A model generated the notes under the pieces. That model saw nothing but the letters and a program-made list of their open reading frames with translations, ran no database searches and had not been told where the DNA came from. Both the position numbers and the translations under genes were made by a program. Positions 18,905-37,616 of a DNA stretch of 64,000 nucleotides are shown in pieces. The DNA comes from Amoebidium appalachense (lineage: Eukaryota > Ichthyosporea): the NCBI GenBank assembly GCA_963693365.1, contig CAVNZM010000011.1, forward strand, positions 1,054,001 through 1,118,000, read 5' to 3'. The stretch's first letter is position 1. Every line of letters begins with the position of its first letter.

Positions 18905-19887
18905 ACCTGCCACTGGGAACTCCGTTTATTGGCATGCTTTCTTTACCGTCTTCTGGAAGTCTGTTTCTGGTTACGCTGACTATTATCGCTTCACCTTCAA
19001 TCTTCTACACTATTGCTATTTCTTCTATTTTCATGTTTGGCCTACTAAAATGCACCTTGATGAATGACCAAGTACTTCTGGAGCTAAGTTGCACACTATA
19101 AGCAACGTTTTGTTGAAGCCTCAGACATACAAGGACTCTTTTGTCTGTATCATATCGGAGTGTGTAGGCCTTTTCCTGTTTTAGGTCTTTTTTGCTGCTT
19201 TGAGCAAACCTTTTCTGATAAAAATAATAAAACATGAATGGGCTCCTCTGCATAGGCCTGGTGCCGGCAAAGACACCCAAGTATTCAAATTTTATCTGTG
19301 TGCTTCCTTCGTTGGTGTACATGGATAATCATTAGGCTATCCCAGGCTTGAAAGGCAAGATACCAGTCTAAGACAAGTGAGTGTGTAAGCTCTCTAACTT
19401 GTGTACAACCTTTGTGTGTCATTTCTGAATAGAGTGTGGGGTTGTTATACTATGTACGGCAGTGTAGTGCTCACTAGAGTTAGCGAACAGGAAATTAAGT
19501 TCAAGAAAGTTGTCTCTCTGCTGAGCAGGTGTTTGCAGAGAGAACCGACGATGTTTTGAGCCACATGAATGTTTCTGGCGGTGTGGTTTGTGTGCATGCC
19601 ACAATTTGCTGAGCACAGTCTGTGTGTGCATGTATTCGTGGACACCCGTGTGGTTTTCATGATGTGAAATACCAAAGATATGTGCTCTGTATGTGATGGT
19701 GTGCGTGTGGTGTTGTTGGTTGTTGGGTAGGTGGGTGGATGTGGTGGTGGGGGGGGGGGGGGGGGGGAGGAGCCACGTGTGTTTAGTTTCCTACACACAT
19801 GGAGAAGCTGTGATGCTTAGTATCTACGTCAAACCCTGGCCCTCTCTTGTCAAAGTTTATCCTATTATATTCACTGGTAATGGTGGT

Positions 19888-19935
<48 letters not shown>

Positions 19936-20056
19936 CTGAATGCGGATAGAGACCCAAGTTAGTGGCGTTTTTCCGAATTTACCATTCTGCTCCCCTCCCT
20001 CAAATGTATTCCATGCATCAACCATAACCCCCGGGTCCCCCCTCCCTCCCCCCCTT

Positions 20057-20088
<32 letters not shown>

Positions 20089-20950
20089 CCAACCCAATCC
20101 CACCGCCCCCCGGCCCGACTGCCTTTGCCTCTACGGCATGGTGTATATTTCTGTGACACCCACACACTCTGCGCCTCTCCTGGCCTTGATCGACTCCTTT
20201 CTCATCATGATTCCAGCACTGCCAATGACAAATTCTCTGATTCAAGGATAATAACCTTGCATGTACATAACGCGTAAAATATATAATCGTCGAGACTAAA
20301 CTCCTAAAAAATGTTCATGGTACAACTAATACATGAATTCTAAATTCGAGGTGTTTGTGTATGTGCATGTGTTGCATGTGTGCACATGAACGTGTACATA
20401 TCGAGGGAGCGCCCATAGGTGGTGTGTGTGTGCGTGTGTGATTCCTGGAGACCATGGGCCATGTATGTGCATGTGCTTACGTTCATTGCCAACTAAAATG
20501 TGTATGTTTGTCTGTGTGTGTGTGGTGCGTGTGTGTGTGTGTGTGTGTGCAGTGTGTGCGCTTGTATGTGTGTGTGTTTGTACGTATACGTGTGTGCGCG
20601 TGTATGTGAATGTGTGCGTGTATGCGCGCTGTGTGTGCGCGTGTGTGTGCGTGTGTGTGTGTGCGGGGGGACAGGGCAGACAGAGGAAGTTGGGGGGGGG
20701 GAAGGGAAGAGGCGAATTGCAGGGGCCTAGCATGTATTAGTCAATCTGTCCATGTCCATGTAAGCATGTTTATGCGAGCTTGGGAAACCCAGCCACTCTA
20801 CGATGTAGGATACTACACCCAGATCCCCATGACAAAACCAAACAGAAACACAAAGCCCACATAACCAAACAGCCACCCACAGAAAGAAACCAGCTGCAGG
20901 CACAACACCTTGGACAACACATCCTCCCCCCCCTCCCCCCCCCCCCCCCC

Positions 20951-20999
<49 letters not shown>

Positions 21000-21720
21000 A
21001 CACACACACACCCCACACCCCGGTGACTCCCTACCCATGCACCCCCACCTCCCACCCACCCACACCTATCGGCTTGCTCCAAATGCAGACATACACAAAA
21101 CATCTCAAAGCAGAGCGCAACCCGCAACGCTTAAACAACACAGCAGCAGCCACCACACTATACGATATGGGATCCAGCGTGCGCCCCACCATCCTCAACC
21201 CCAAAGCACCGTGCACCACCACATGTTGGCATGTGCGTGCATACATGTGTGCGCATATGTGAACCGGACCCCCTTAGATAAACACAGTAGGCCCTAGCTT
21301 ATAAACCCCCACGGCCTACCCTCGCTACACTTACGTAATCACATTCACCCAAAACGTAGGTAACACGTTTTGGGTGTCCTGAGGCCGATACCCACCTACT
21401 AAAGGCAACGGTTCAGACCGTCGATCAAAAAAAAAAAAGGTGACAGTCTGCTGGTGCCAACAATTATTCCATCATATCTGAGCATAATATTGATCAATAT
21501 GTGTATGGCGAGGTACGGTGCTTGGCCAACCCCCCCCTCCCCCCCCCCCCCTCCCCCCACCCCGGTAACTCCTCCTCCCCCCCCCCCCCCCTCCCCCCAC
21601 CCCGGGTAACTCCTCCTCCCCCCTCCCCCTCCTCCCCCGCGCGGGCACAAGGGACCCATACACCAACCCGGCCAGCAGGCGGCAGGCGGAAGGAGGGGAG
21701 GAGGGGAAGGGGGGAGGAAA

Positions 21721-21751
<31 letters not shown>

Positions 21752-22417
21752 CGCACCCTGCAGGCTGGGTGCACATATTTGAATCAGATAGCCTCGGATC
21801 ATAGTGGTGCTATGATGTAGCAGTGCACGGTCTACATACATTCCGTATTGTATAATAGGAGTATACCGTGTAAGCATCCTGAAACATCACGGTACTGTTA
21901 ATTGGGCGTCTTTGATCACCTGAAGCTCAGGCTACACCGTACGGTCAGGCTCGAGCAAACCCCCCCCCCCAACCCCTCCCCCCCCCCCCCCCCCCCCGGG
22001 TTCCCCTCCCTCCCCCCTCCCCTCCCCCTCATTCCCTTGAAGTTCGTGGGTCTGGGCGGGACTCGTCTCCCGAAGTCTCCCCATTTGCGCACACACACAC
22101 ACACACATACCAACACACTGTCACACGCACCTAATCACCCATACATGTACAGCACATACACACGAGGTGAACAAACCAGCGATCGATGCGCACCCGACAT
22201 GAACATTTCAGACATGTACACTCAGCCACTCCACAGTGTCACGTGTGCATTCCTGTCTGCCATACAGACACACACACAAACACTGCGCGGGTGAGCACGA
22301 TAACCTTGCCCTGGCCCCCAATATTTCATATTTAGTAATATTCGACCGTAATGAATACAGCCTTTGGTGGGTAGAAAAGAGATTCTTTTCATCGCGCACG
22401 AGGCTCCCCCGGGGGAA

Positions 22418-22495
<78 letters not shown>

Positions 22496-22860
22496 GGGGG
22501 GGGAGGGGGGTGGAGAGGGGGGAGGGAGGGCGGAAGAGAAGGACTCATCCACCCCGGTGAGGAGAGGGGTCCCTCCCCCCCCCTCCCCCCCCCCCCCCCC
22601 CCCCTCCCCCCCCCCTTCGGGCCCCCTCCTCCTGTCGACAAGGACATTAACTTCTTTTGCACCGGAAAATTTTTGCACTAGAACGTCTCTAATTAGAATG
22701 TTAACGTTTAGAAATCTAAGCTTGTATTAGTGGAGTTCTGCCCACTGTTCTAATTTTCAATTTTGGCCTGTTTGTATGTGATTATGTGTTTCTCCGTAGG
22801 AATCCAGCTCTGCTATGCTGAATATCACCACTAAAGTCGACTCACTAAGCTTCCACTCGC
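18905..22860. repeat. Repeat-rich spacer downstream of the GNAT gene
   Basis: No gene is supported. Poly(G) lies at 19888-19935 and C-rich DNA at 20040-20110. (TG)-rich DNA lies at 20510-20665 and a poly(C)/(CA)n block at 20925-21012. A C-rich ~50-bp unit containing ACCCCGG(G)TAACTCCTCCTCC is duplicated within 21545-21625. Poly(G) recurs at 21721-21750 and 22420-22515. Unique AT-rich islands separate these. Confidence 0.8.
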
Positions 22861-22981
22861 ATTAATATTTATCCTCCCCTCCTCCTTCCCCCCCCCCCCC
22901 CCCCTCCCCCCCTTCCCCGGCCCCCTCCCCGCCCCCCCCCCCCAAAAAAAGATAATAAGAAAAAAAGCTTTTAAGTTACAC

Positions 22982-23048
<67 letters not shown>

Positions 23049-23445
23049 TAACAACCAATTTTTATTGACCGAATATACAGTATAGTCCCCCATTCAACCT
23101 TCTTAAATACGTACAATCCTCGATGTATTGTCCTCTATTCACAACGGATACGGGGCGCCGTTATATGTACTGTTTTCTATTTTATCATCAGTTAGTACTG
23201 CATGCACTGCGTGCTGCTGCCAGGAGCCCCAGAGCCAGCGAAGTCTACGTTATCTGATTGTTACATCATGGTCGAGAGACTAGGCCGAGGGCTATTAATA
23301 TTAGCCTATCTAGCTGAATCTGGTGGAGCCACAGCCGTAATGGAGTGGTGGCCACGGGGCGTGGGACGGCATACACATATGCATGCACATTGGGATGGGT
23401 TTTCTTTCTTTTCTTTTGTTCGAATTTCCGGAATTCCGGAGCGTG

Positions 23446-23514
<69 letters not shown>

Positions 23515-23553
23515 CGTGCGTGCGTGTATGTGTGCACGTGTGTGTTTGTATGT

Positions 23554-23591
<38 letters not shown>

Positions 23592-23680
23592 ACATGTGAC
23601 GGTGTGTGTGTGCGTGTGTGTGTGCGTGTGTGTGCCACAGTGTCCGTGGCCAGTGTACGTGTGTGTGCACGTGTGTTTGT

Positions 23681-23767
<87 letters not shown>

Positions 23768-23824
23768 CGTGTGTGTGTATTTTTTATTTTTTATTTTATT
23801 TTATTTTATTTTTATTTTTTTTGT

Positions 23825-23880
<56 letters not shown>

Positions 23881-25518
23881 GCCCGGAGGGAGGCCTCGGA
23901 GGGAGCAATTGCACTGCGAACCCGTGACTCTGCACTCCTTTGGATCTATTTCGTGAAGGCTTTAGGGGAAATTGTATACCCTGAAACAGATGAAGGCACT
24001 TCAGTGACTTCAAGTTAGTACACAAGCTTGCGCAGCATAGTGTCGTACGTACGGACATCGAAGTAACAATAGATCACGCAGGCTCTGTTGATTGAATAAT
24101 CTATTCGCTCGGAACCCAAATCGCTGCTGATTGGCTTGTATTCACCCATTCACTGAAGCTCTCATCTACTTTAAGATCTCGCGCGTGCACGTCAGACGTC
24201 GTGATGCTCACAGCTGATAGACAGAACTATATTGGTAGCTTTGGGGCGCACGCCGGACAAATACATGCAAAGGGACATATAAGCGTGTTTATCTATCTGA
24301 AAAAGAATCCTTTTTTTACCACAATACTCGTACACTAACACATACATATGCTCACGCTTGGAACAAGTGGACGCGCGTAAATCAATCCAGCTGCCCAATT
24401 GAAGTCTTGCACGGGAGCCCCAACAGTGCCCATCACCAGTCCCCAACGCCCCACCCTTTTCTGAGCCACAGATATGCTAATAATAAGTGGACATATATAT
24501 TGCACACGACAAATTTTTTGAATGCATATGCACGGCTCTAAAAACAAGAGTCTCACTTCAACTCATGGATACCTGAGCGAGGGCATATGCATGCCGCCAA
24601 CGTTAGTCAGTAGACTGAAACTTTGCCTATGTTTATGTCTGCACTGTACAGTACGCGTGGATGTAAAAAGTTACACGAGACACGCATGCACGTGGACAGT
24701 GGCATTTTTTCTGAGCATATGCCTGTCAAGAGGACCATTCATCTTCTCTGTACATGTGCCAACATTTCCAGTGTTAGTGACAGAAGACGGAAGGCATCAC
24801 GGCAGGCCGTGTGTGATACTAAACCACCGAATGACGTCGACTACACTACGTTGACTATACTATCTTGTGTCGTCTCCTCAGGCTGCTCCAACCGTGACGA
24901 ATTTTTCTAGTTTGGGCTATGTCATGCAGTCCCCACATACATATTCAAAGCATGGTTGAACTCAAAAAGGTTGCATCAATGATTGGGACCTATACCACAG
25001 CTGAAGGCCACTAATTAGTGCTTGCGATCCATCACTAACCGTTCAGAGGTACTAGCCACTGAGCCACTTCTTTTACGACTATTGCTCTGCTGCAGCACAA
25101 ACCCTTCAGCAGTACACCCACATGGCATGTGGTTGCAACCCAGAGCCTTTCAGTCCTGCAGAAACCTCTGTGTAAATGATACAATCAACATTGGCCTCCA
25201 GGAAAACATAATTAATAATCATTATATCCGAAGAGTAAGCTAACCAGTGGCATCTCGTGCACGGGACGTCGTCGGTGTGTACAGTATTAATACCCCTATT
25301 TATGAAAACGTCCGAGTGGAATAACAATGTTCTACATAGCAACCAAAGCATTGAATATGTAGCGAGAGGCTTTCTACTACTACTACTCCATAACTAGCTA
25401 GGGGTTTACAGTTCGACTGACGTCGTACACAGTTACTTCGGATTTGGTCCACAAGCGATTGTAGGGAGAGAGAATTCATCTGCACATACGTACGGCCTGC
25501 AAGCTCTTCTCTGCAATC
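22861..25518. repeat. Microsatellite cluster and unique AT-rich DNA
   Basis: Poly(C) at about 22983-23014 is joined to poly(A) to 23046. (TG)n blocks lie at 23449-23512, 23556-23588 and 23690-23780, followed by T/A-rich DNA and poly(G) at 23826-23879. From 23900 to 25500 the DNA is unique; a 93-codon ATG frame at 24629-24910 has no recognisable feature. No promoter-gene pair is supported. Confidence 0.7.
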
Positions 25519-25836
25519 ATGTCGTATGCCAAAGTGTTCATCCGCAACAGACAGGACGCCGCTGCACGCCTCACTGGCCATCAGTCCAAGCCCGCTGCCG
25601 AGAGAGTCCACCCACACAATCCCAGGCTCCCCATGTTGCCCATTCCCAATGCCCCACCAACACGAGAATGGGTCCCATCTTCACCCCCTCAACCTAACGA
25701 CCTTCGGTCGGATTCAGCACCGGCGCAAAAATCTGGCAACTTGTTTGCCAACACAACTGTGAAATTTGAATTCATGGATTACGACATTGATTCGAAATTG
25801 AGCGGTTACACACTCGTTATCTCAGTTCACCCATGA
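25519..25836 (+). CDS. Small hypothetical protein
   Basis: A 105-residue frame starting MSYAKVFIRNRQ after AATCATG. The first half is basic with Pro/His-rich segments; the C-terminal third (VKFEFMDYDIDSKLSGYTLVISV) alternates hydrophobic and polar residues like beta strands. The codon composition resembles the real genes more than the repeat frames, and it is bounded by unique DNA. No family is recognised and no clear TATA or AATAAA was found. It could also be a terminal exon. Confidence 0.4.
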   Translation: MSYAKVFIRNRQDAAARLTGHQSKPAAERVHPHNPRLPMLPIPNAPPTREWVPSSPPQPNDLRSDSAPAQKSGNLFANTTVKFEFMDYDIDSKLSGYTLVISVHP

Positions 25837-25927
25837 TGTAGATTTTGGAATATGCAAAGACTCAACGCTCTCGCTTGAACTTCGGTTAATAGGGGGAGTT
25901 ATTTTTTTTTTTTTCCTTCCTTTTTTT

Positions 25928-25958
<31 letters not shown>

Positions 25959-26547
25959 GGAGGCCTCATGGTGATGGTGAAGGGAAAGTGGGGAGAGGGG
26001 GAGTGGGGGAGAGGGGGAGTGGGGGAGGGAGGGGGGGAGGGGGGGGGGGGGGGGGGGGGGGGTTTCTCGACAAAAAAAGTTCCTCGGCTTTTCCGGTTAA
26101 GGTATCCCAAATATCCGTATTATGCTTAGAAACTATTCAATTCTCAAAAATTCACAGAAACCACCCTGTATACCGCACAAGTCACCGTATGCACTCTCCC
26201 TCCAATTACATATGCAACCGCACAAAAAAGAAACACCATCCATCTTGACCCCTTGATGATTTATTTTGCACCATTAGTGAACGGACACACATGATTTTCC
26301 TAAAACCGTTGGAATTTTTTGATTGGCTACTTGATGAACTGGCTTCTCCAGTGGCCAATCAGTGCGCCCAACATTTTTAATGCTTAAATATGCACAGGCG
26401 TCCGAACCCTGTGCGGCGTGAAACATAAAACTTTAATAAGTTTCAGGCTTCCTTCGAAAGGCAGTGACATTGTTTTTGGCGTGTTTACGCAAACCAGAAG
26501 TCACCGCACGTGCACTGGCTGCATCCACACTCACACACACGCGCGCG

Positions 26548-26588
<41 letters not shown>

Positions 26589-26627
26589 ACGCACGCAGGC
26601 ACGCAGGCACGCAGGCACGCACGCACA

Positions 26628-26692
<65 letters not shown>

Positions 26693-26763
26693 GCACACAC
26701 GCATACACGAACGCACACAGGGAGGCACGAACGCACGCACACATGCACGCGCGCGCGCGCGCG

Positions 26764-26834
<71 letters not shown>

Positions 26835-27313
26835 CAATGCACGAGCACACACACACACGTGCACCGTCGGACACAGCCTTAAAAACACACACAAAGTGTC
26901 AGAGAGCGAGAAAAAGGGATAGAGAAAGCCTTTTTTATTTTTTATCTATTTCATCTTTTTTTTTTGGGGGGGGGGGGGGGGACAGAGCGGACAAAAAATA
27001 ATACCAATGCACACAAATTGAAGCACACAAACGGCGCATATAGGCAGATCGCACCCTTCCCCCCCCCCCCCCCCTCCCCCACCCCCTCTCCCCCCCCCCC
27101 CCCCCCTTCTCCACCCCCTCCAACAACCACCACCACCTCCTCCTCCGGGCACACCCATACACCATTCACACATGGTCACCGTGTGTTAAATCCTGGGCAT
27201 GTCCAACCTTGCATGCACACACAAACACGCGCGTTCGCGTGCGTGCACGCAGGGCCTGGCACGCAGGCACGCACGCACCTGCACGCCAGCAGCCCGCACG
27301 CACGCACGCACGT

Positions 27314-27364
<51 letters not shown>

Positions 27365-27633
27365 CCTCCCGCACATGCCAACCCCAGTCACAGTGTATGC
27401 GTCAATACACATTCCCCCACCTCAGCGGCACACTTACCAACGTACCTTCCACACACACACACACACACCCATCTAATGAACATGCAGGCATACGCTCAGA
27501 GGATGATTGTGCTGTAATGGCCATATTTGACCTAAAGCCATGCACACACAGCCTGCTCATCTCCCCCCCCCCCCCCCCCTCCCCTCCCCTCCCTCCTCCC
27601 CCCAAACAAAAAAAAAAAAAAAAAAAAAGAAAG

Positions 27634-27666
<33 letters not shown>

Positions 27667-28469
27667 AGAAAAAAAGAAAGAAAAAAAAGCGAGCCCCACT
27701 CCCCTCCCCCCCCCCCCCCTCCCCCCCCCCCTCCCCCTTCCCCCTCCTCTCTCCCCCTCCCTCCCTCCCTCCCTTCCCATCTCCCCTCTCCCCCCTCCCT
27801 CCCTCCCTCCCCCTCTCCCCAATCCCCCTCTCTCTCCCTCACTCCCTCCCGCGATTCCATTTTGGGCCTCCCGCAGTGTTCCCACATCATTAACTGGTGA
27901 TGATCGTAATTCGATTCCATGGCGGCTGCGCCTCATTGGCTGCCTCTGGAATCGGATTTTTCGGCACTGGTTGCCTTTGGGAGGTTGAGTGGGCCAGGCC
28001 GGTGATTGAATATGTCGGAGCGTTAGGGGGCAAGGCTTTTGGGGGCAAAAGTGTATGTGTGTGTGTGGGGGGGGGGGGGGGGGGGGGGGGGTGAGGCCTG
28101 GAGGGGAGGGGGGGGGAGGGGGGGGGGGGAGAGGGGGAGGAAACGGGGGTACCGGTTTGACCAATTATTGATATAACAAGCCCTTCCCCCCTTCCCCTCC
28201 CGCTTTCCTCCCGTCCACCCGTCCACGTCTCCCCAGTGTTGTACAGTCTATCATAAACAGTGCCCCTCCCCTGCCGCCCCTCCCTCCCCCCTGCCCTCCC
28301 ACTCTCGTCTCCCCCCTCCCCCTCCCCCTCAAGACACACACACGCTACACACACCGTCGCCACCCCCTACCGGGGCTCCCCCATATTCCTCCCACAGGCC
28401 GTCTCAATGACTCATCAATGACCCGTTGCACTTTTCTCTTAGATAACCATTCGCCGCATATGCTATGCC
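25837..28469. repeat. Homopolymer, (CA)n and alternating CG/CA tracts
   Basis: Poly(T) lies at 25925-25958 and poly(G) at 26038-26062. A unique stretch at 26063-26500 has GATTGGCTAC (26321) and CCAAT (26355) boxes. Alternating (CG)n and (CA)n follow at 26534-26832, then C-rich DNA at 27060-27110, (CA)n at 27317-27361, and C/A-rich DNA at 27561-27860. Poly(G) lies at 28069-28091. No gene is supported. Confidence 0.8.
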
Positions 28470-28850
28470 GTTAAGTATATACACAAATAGCTGAGTATAT
28501 CCACATATAGTGAGTGTATCCACATATCTTTGATTATATCTGCAAATAATTGAATATATCTGCATATTTTTGAGCATATCTGCAGTTACTTGACTTCGGC
28601 ATACAGTGAATGTATCCACCGATATTTGAGCATATATGCATACAGATGAAAATATCTGCATCATAGCAGTTGAGTATATCCACGGTATTCAGTTGATTCA
28701 ATCTGAGATAGTATATACAGAAGAGTATTTTTAGATTATATGTGTGATTGTATCCACACTACACAGATGAGTATATCTGCATTACATAGTTAAGCACACC
28801 ATAATACATGGTTGAGCACAGCACTATTTGAGCATGTCCGCATAATATCG
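28470..28850. repeat. AT-rich degenerate minisatellite, ~20-bp unit
   Basis: About 15 imperfect units with consensus TGAGTATATCYRCATATNNT, spaced 20-24 bp with some expanded units. Recognisable repeats include TGAGTATATCCACATATAG, TGAATATATCTGCATATTTT and TGAGCATATCTGCAG. Confidence 0.85.
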
Positions 28851-34207
<5,357 letters not shown>

Positions 34208-34215
34208 ATTAGGAC
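34208..34215. repeat. Target-site duplication, left (ATTAGGAC)
   Basis: The 8-bp sequence ATTAGGAC recurs at 37895-37902, immediately outside the inverted-repeat ends of the element at 34216-37894. Confidence 0.8.
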
Positions 34216-34416
34216 TAAGCCTATGTAAAAAAATCCCGCATCTCCACAGGATATTTAGGGGTCCTCGGGATATGGGATATATCCGGATATTTAGGCAGTT
34301 TTGGGATAGTTCCAAATGATATTTAGGGAGGGGCGGGATTTCCAATCTATCCACAGGGGGTGGATATATCCCGGTCCAGCGCTCAGGATAGATTTAGGTA
34401 TCCCGTGGGTTTAGGT

Positions 34417-35150
34417 CCCACCCTCTCTTCTCTCCCACCCTCTCTTCTCTCCCACCCTCTCTTCTCTATCCGACCTGTCCCCTCCTCACCTCTCCCCTCT
34501 TTCCTCCCCTCTCTCTCCCCTTCTCCCCTGGGCACAAATACAAATAAACCCCGCAATAGTGTGTGTGTGACTTTGGACTGCCACTTACTTATTAAACATG
34601 TACACAATCACAAGATAATCACGCAATATAACAAATGGAAAAAGATACCACACGACACTAGACCCGATGAAAGCATACACCTTGAAAAACTAAGCCTTAT
34701 GTCTCGTTTTATATATACTGACCGCCTCAACCATATTGCCAAATATGGCACTCGCAAGTGTATAACACCTAAATACATATTACCTTCCTGTAGAACTGGT
34801 CTTTCTCTAGCTGATGGTATTATTGATCAATTACCACGCTTTTACTGTACACGTGCTATACAGTGGAGATCTAATAAGTATAAGGTGGCATCATTTGCAT
34901 GCCCAAACAACACACACACACACCAGTTTAACCGGTCATGTATCGCCAAATGTAGTTTGATAGACCACATAATACCGCAACACACACACGTCACATTCAC
35001 AACAGACACCCAGAAAGATAGCCTACCTGTAAATTACAACATCCTTGATTTTATACTAAACACGCGTAACTACGACCTGTTTATTAGATGTATTGATTGG
35101 CTTGAGAAACACATCACTACAAAATTATAGCGCACGCGCACACACACACA

Positions 35151-35211
<61 letters not shown>

Positions 35212-35243
35212 CCAGCTGATACCGAGTGTCCCGAGGGGAGCCC

Positions 35244-35285
<42 letters not shown>

Positions 35286-35481
35286 GGGGAACCCCAACTA
35301 ATTGATTTCTCCTTGTAGTCTTTATGGTGTCTCGTAGAGAAAGTAAACCCTGATATATAGTCACCACCCGACATCTATGTACGTGATCATGATATACCGC
35401 TGAGGGGATATTCCGAGCAAACCCCCCCCCCCCCATACCTGAGACTGGTTCTCTTTGCCTCGAGTAAACAGCGTAAACCCC
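34417..35481 (+). mobile_element. 5'-truncated LINE copy 2a
   Basis: It matches the 3' third of copy 1 at near identity, keeping the last ~225 codons of ORF2 (stop at 35128-35130), the (CA)n, the poly(A) and the unique 3' tail. The 5' junction has a 17-bp unit (CCCACCCTCTCTTCTCT) present three times in tandem at 34417-34467; other copies have it once. It cannot encode an active protein. Confidence 0.9.
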
Positions 35482-35494
35482 TATATTATATATG
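35482..35494. repeat. Target-site duplication of LINE 2b, left copy
   Basis: TATATTATATATG lies between the end of copy 2a and the start of copy 2b and recurs at 37097-37109 directly after copy 2b. The duplication is 11-13 bp depending on whether the first TA belongs to the element. Confidence 0.75.
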
Positions 35495-36754
35495 CAAAGA
35501 TTGTTCGATGTAGTGTCAGAGTGGTGGAAGGCAAACCTTATGATCCTTAACATAGACAAATGTGGTGTTCTTGTACCTGATATAGCTAACAATTTACACA
35601 CATTTACATTATCATCTAAACCTGTACCTATAGTTCCAGAATACAAATATCTTGGTGTTCCGGTTGATTCTGTTGGTGTTATGTTTCCCCATATGGTCGA
35701 AAAGAGGGTAGAGTTGGCTCGTAAGCGGTTATCTTTCTTCTCGGCTAATATTTTTAAAGACACACCCCTCCATCCTTCTATTAGACTTACATTTATTCGC
35801 ACTTTTGTCTTCCCGGCATGTGAATATGGTTTACCCCTTCTCGCCGCTTGGATCAAGAAAGAGAGAACTAGAGCGCTTAAACCCTTGGCAAATTTCCTTG
35901 AAGCAGAAGTTGCCTCCTTTCTATCTAACAACTGTTGTAAACCTGGGCCTGTAACGCTCTCGATATATGGTCTGGTCCCAATAGCTGCTAGAGTATCCTA
36001 TCTCGCGCTGAAATTCAATAAGCACATAAGCCGCTTAAAGAAGTATTTGCCCTCCCACCCTCTCTTCTCTATCCGACCTGTCCCCTCCTCACCTCTCCCC
36101 TCTTTCCTCCCCTCTCTCTCCCCTTCTCCCCTGGGCACAAATACAAATAAACCCCGCAATAGTGTGTGTGTGACTTTGGACTGCCACTTACTTATTAAAC
36201 ATGTACACAATCACAAGATAATCACGCAATATAACAAATGGAAAAAGATACCACACGACACTAGACCCGATGAAAGCATACACCTTGAAAAACTAAGCCT
36301 TATGTCTCGTTTTATATATACTGACCGCCTCAACCATATTGCCAAATATGGCACTCGCAAGTGTATAACACCTAAATACATATTACCTTCCTGTAGAACT
36401 GGTCTTTCTCTAGCTGATGGTATTATTGATCAATTACCACGCTTTTACTGTACACGTGCTATACAGTGGAGATCTAATAAGTATAAGGTGGCATCATTTG
36501 CATGCCCAAACAACACACACACACACCAGTTTAACCGGTCATGTATCGCCAAATGTAGTTTGATAGACCACATAATACCGCAACACACACACGTCACATT
36601 CACAACAGACACCCAGAAAGATAGCCTACCTGTAAATTACAACATCCTTGATTTTATACTAAACACGCGTAACTACGACCTGTTTATTAGATGTATTGAT
36701 TGGCTTGAGAAACACATCACTACAAAATTATAGCGCACGCGCACACACACACAC

Positions 36755-36813
<59 letters not shown>

Positions 36814-37096
36814 CCAGCTGATACCGAGTGTCCCGAGGGGAGCCCCTTTAAAAAAAATAAAAAAATAAAAAAAAATAAAAAAAAAAAAAAAAAAAAAAAA
36901 CGGGGAACCCCAACTAATTGATTTCTCCTTGTAGTCTTTATGGTGTCTCGTAGAGAAAGTAAACCCTGATATATAGTCACCACCCGACATCTATGTACGT
37001 GATCATGATATACCGCTGAGGGGATATTCCGAGCAAACCCCCCCCCCCCATACCTGAGACTGGTTCTCTTTGCCTCGAGTAAACAGCGTAAACCCC
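35495..37096 (+). mobile_element. 5'-truncated LINE copy 2b
   Basis: It starts inside ORF2 just after the YADD block (frame reading QRLFDVVSEW) and continues to the ORF2 stop at 36731-36733 and the 3' tail. About 412 codons remain open. It differs from copy 1 at only a few codons (for example Trp for Cys in SEWCKAN and Ser for Ala in KRLAFF), so the insertion is young. The internal A tract has several T interruptions. Confidence 0.9.
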
Positions 37097-37109
37097 TATA
37101 TTATATATG

Positions 37110-37472
37110 TTTGTGGCCAGGGATATCACAGCAAATAGGCTAAGATCAAGGTTGTGAACGAGAGCAAAGTCAGGCTGATAAAAAGTCATGTATATGTAGT
37201 AGAAGATAAGTAGTCGACGTGAGCAAGGATAAAATTTCATTGTGGTGGCAAGACCGTCCCGTGCCTTGAGTCCCCCCCCCCCCCCCCCCCCCCCCCAGCC
37301 TTTGTTATCCCCCCCCCCCCCCCCCCCCCTTCCGGCCCCCCCCCCCACCCCCCGCCCTCAATCGAGGCCGGGGCCGGCCACACGTTGCACTGCAGACTTG
37401 TCACGACTCACACGTACGTAATGCCAGTGGTGCATATGATCCATATGCATATCCTTTTTATGCATGCATGCA

Positions 37473-37515
<43 letters not shown>

Positions 37516-37522
37516 ACCCACC

Positions 37523-37616
<94 letters not shown>

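Noticed and set aside
19005-19322. A minus-strand 105-codon frame in the GNAT 3' region
   Set aside because: It overlaps the probable 3' UTR of the GNAT gene, is AT-rich and lacks motifs or promoter support.
23202-24018. Long Cys/Val frames over (TG)n
   Set aside because: They are microsatellite translation only, open in several frames.
34360-35130. A 256-codon frame as an independent gene
   Set aside because: It is the truncated ORF2 end of LINE copy 2a read through from flanking DNA.
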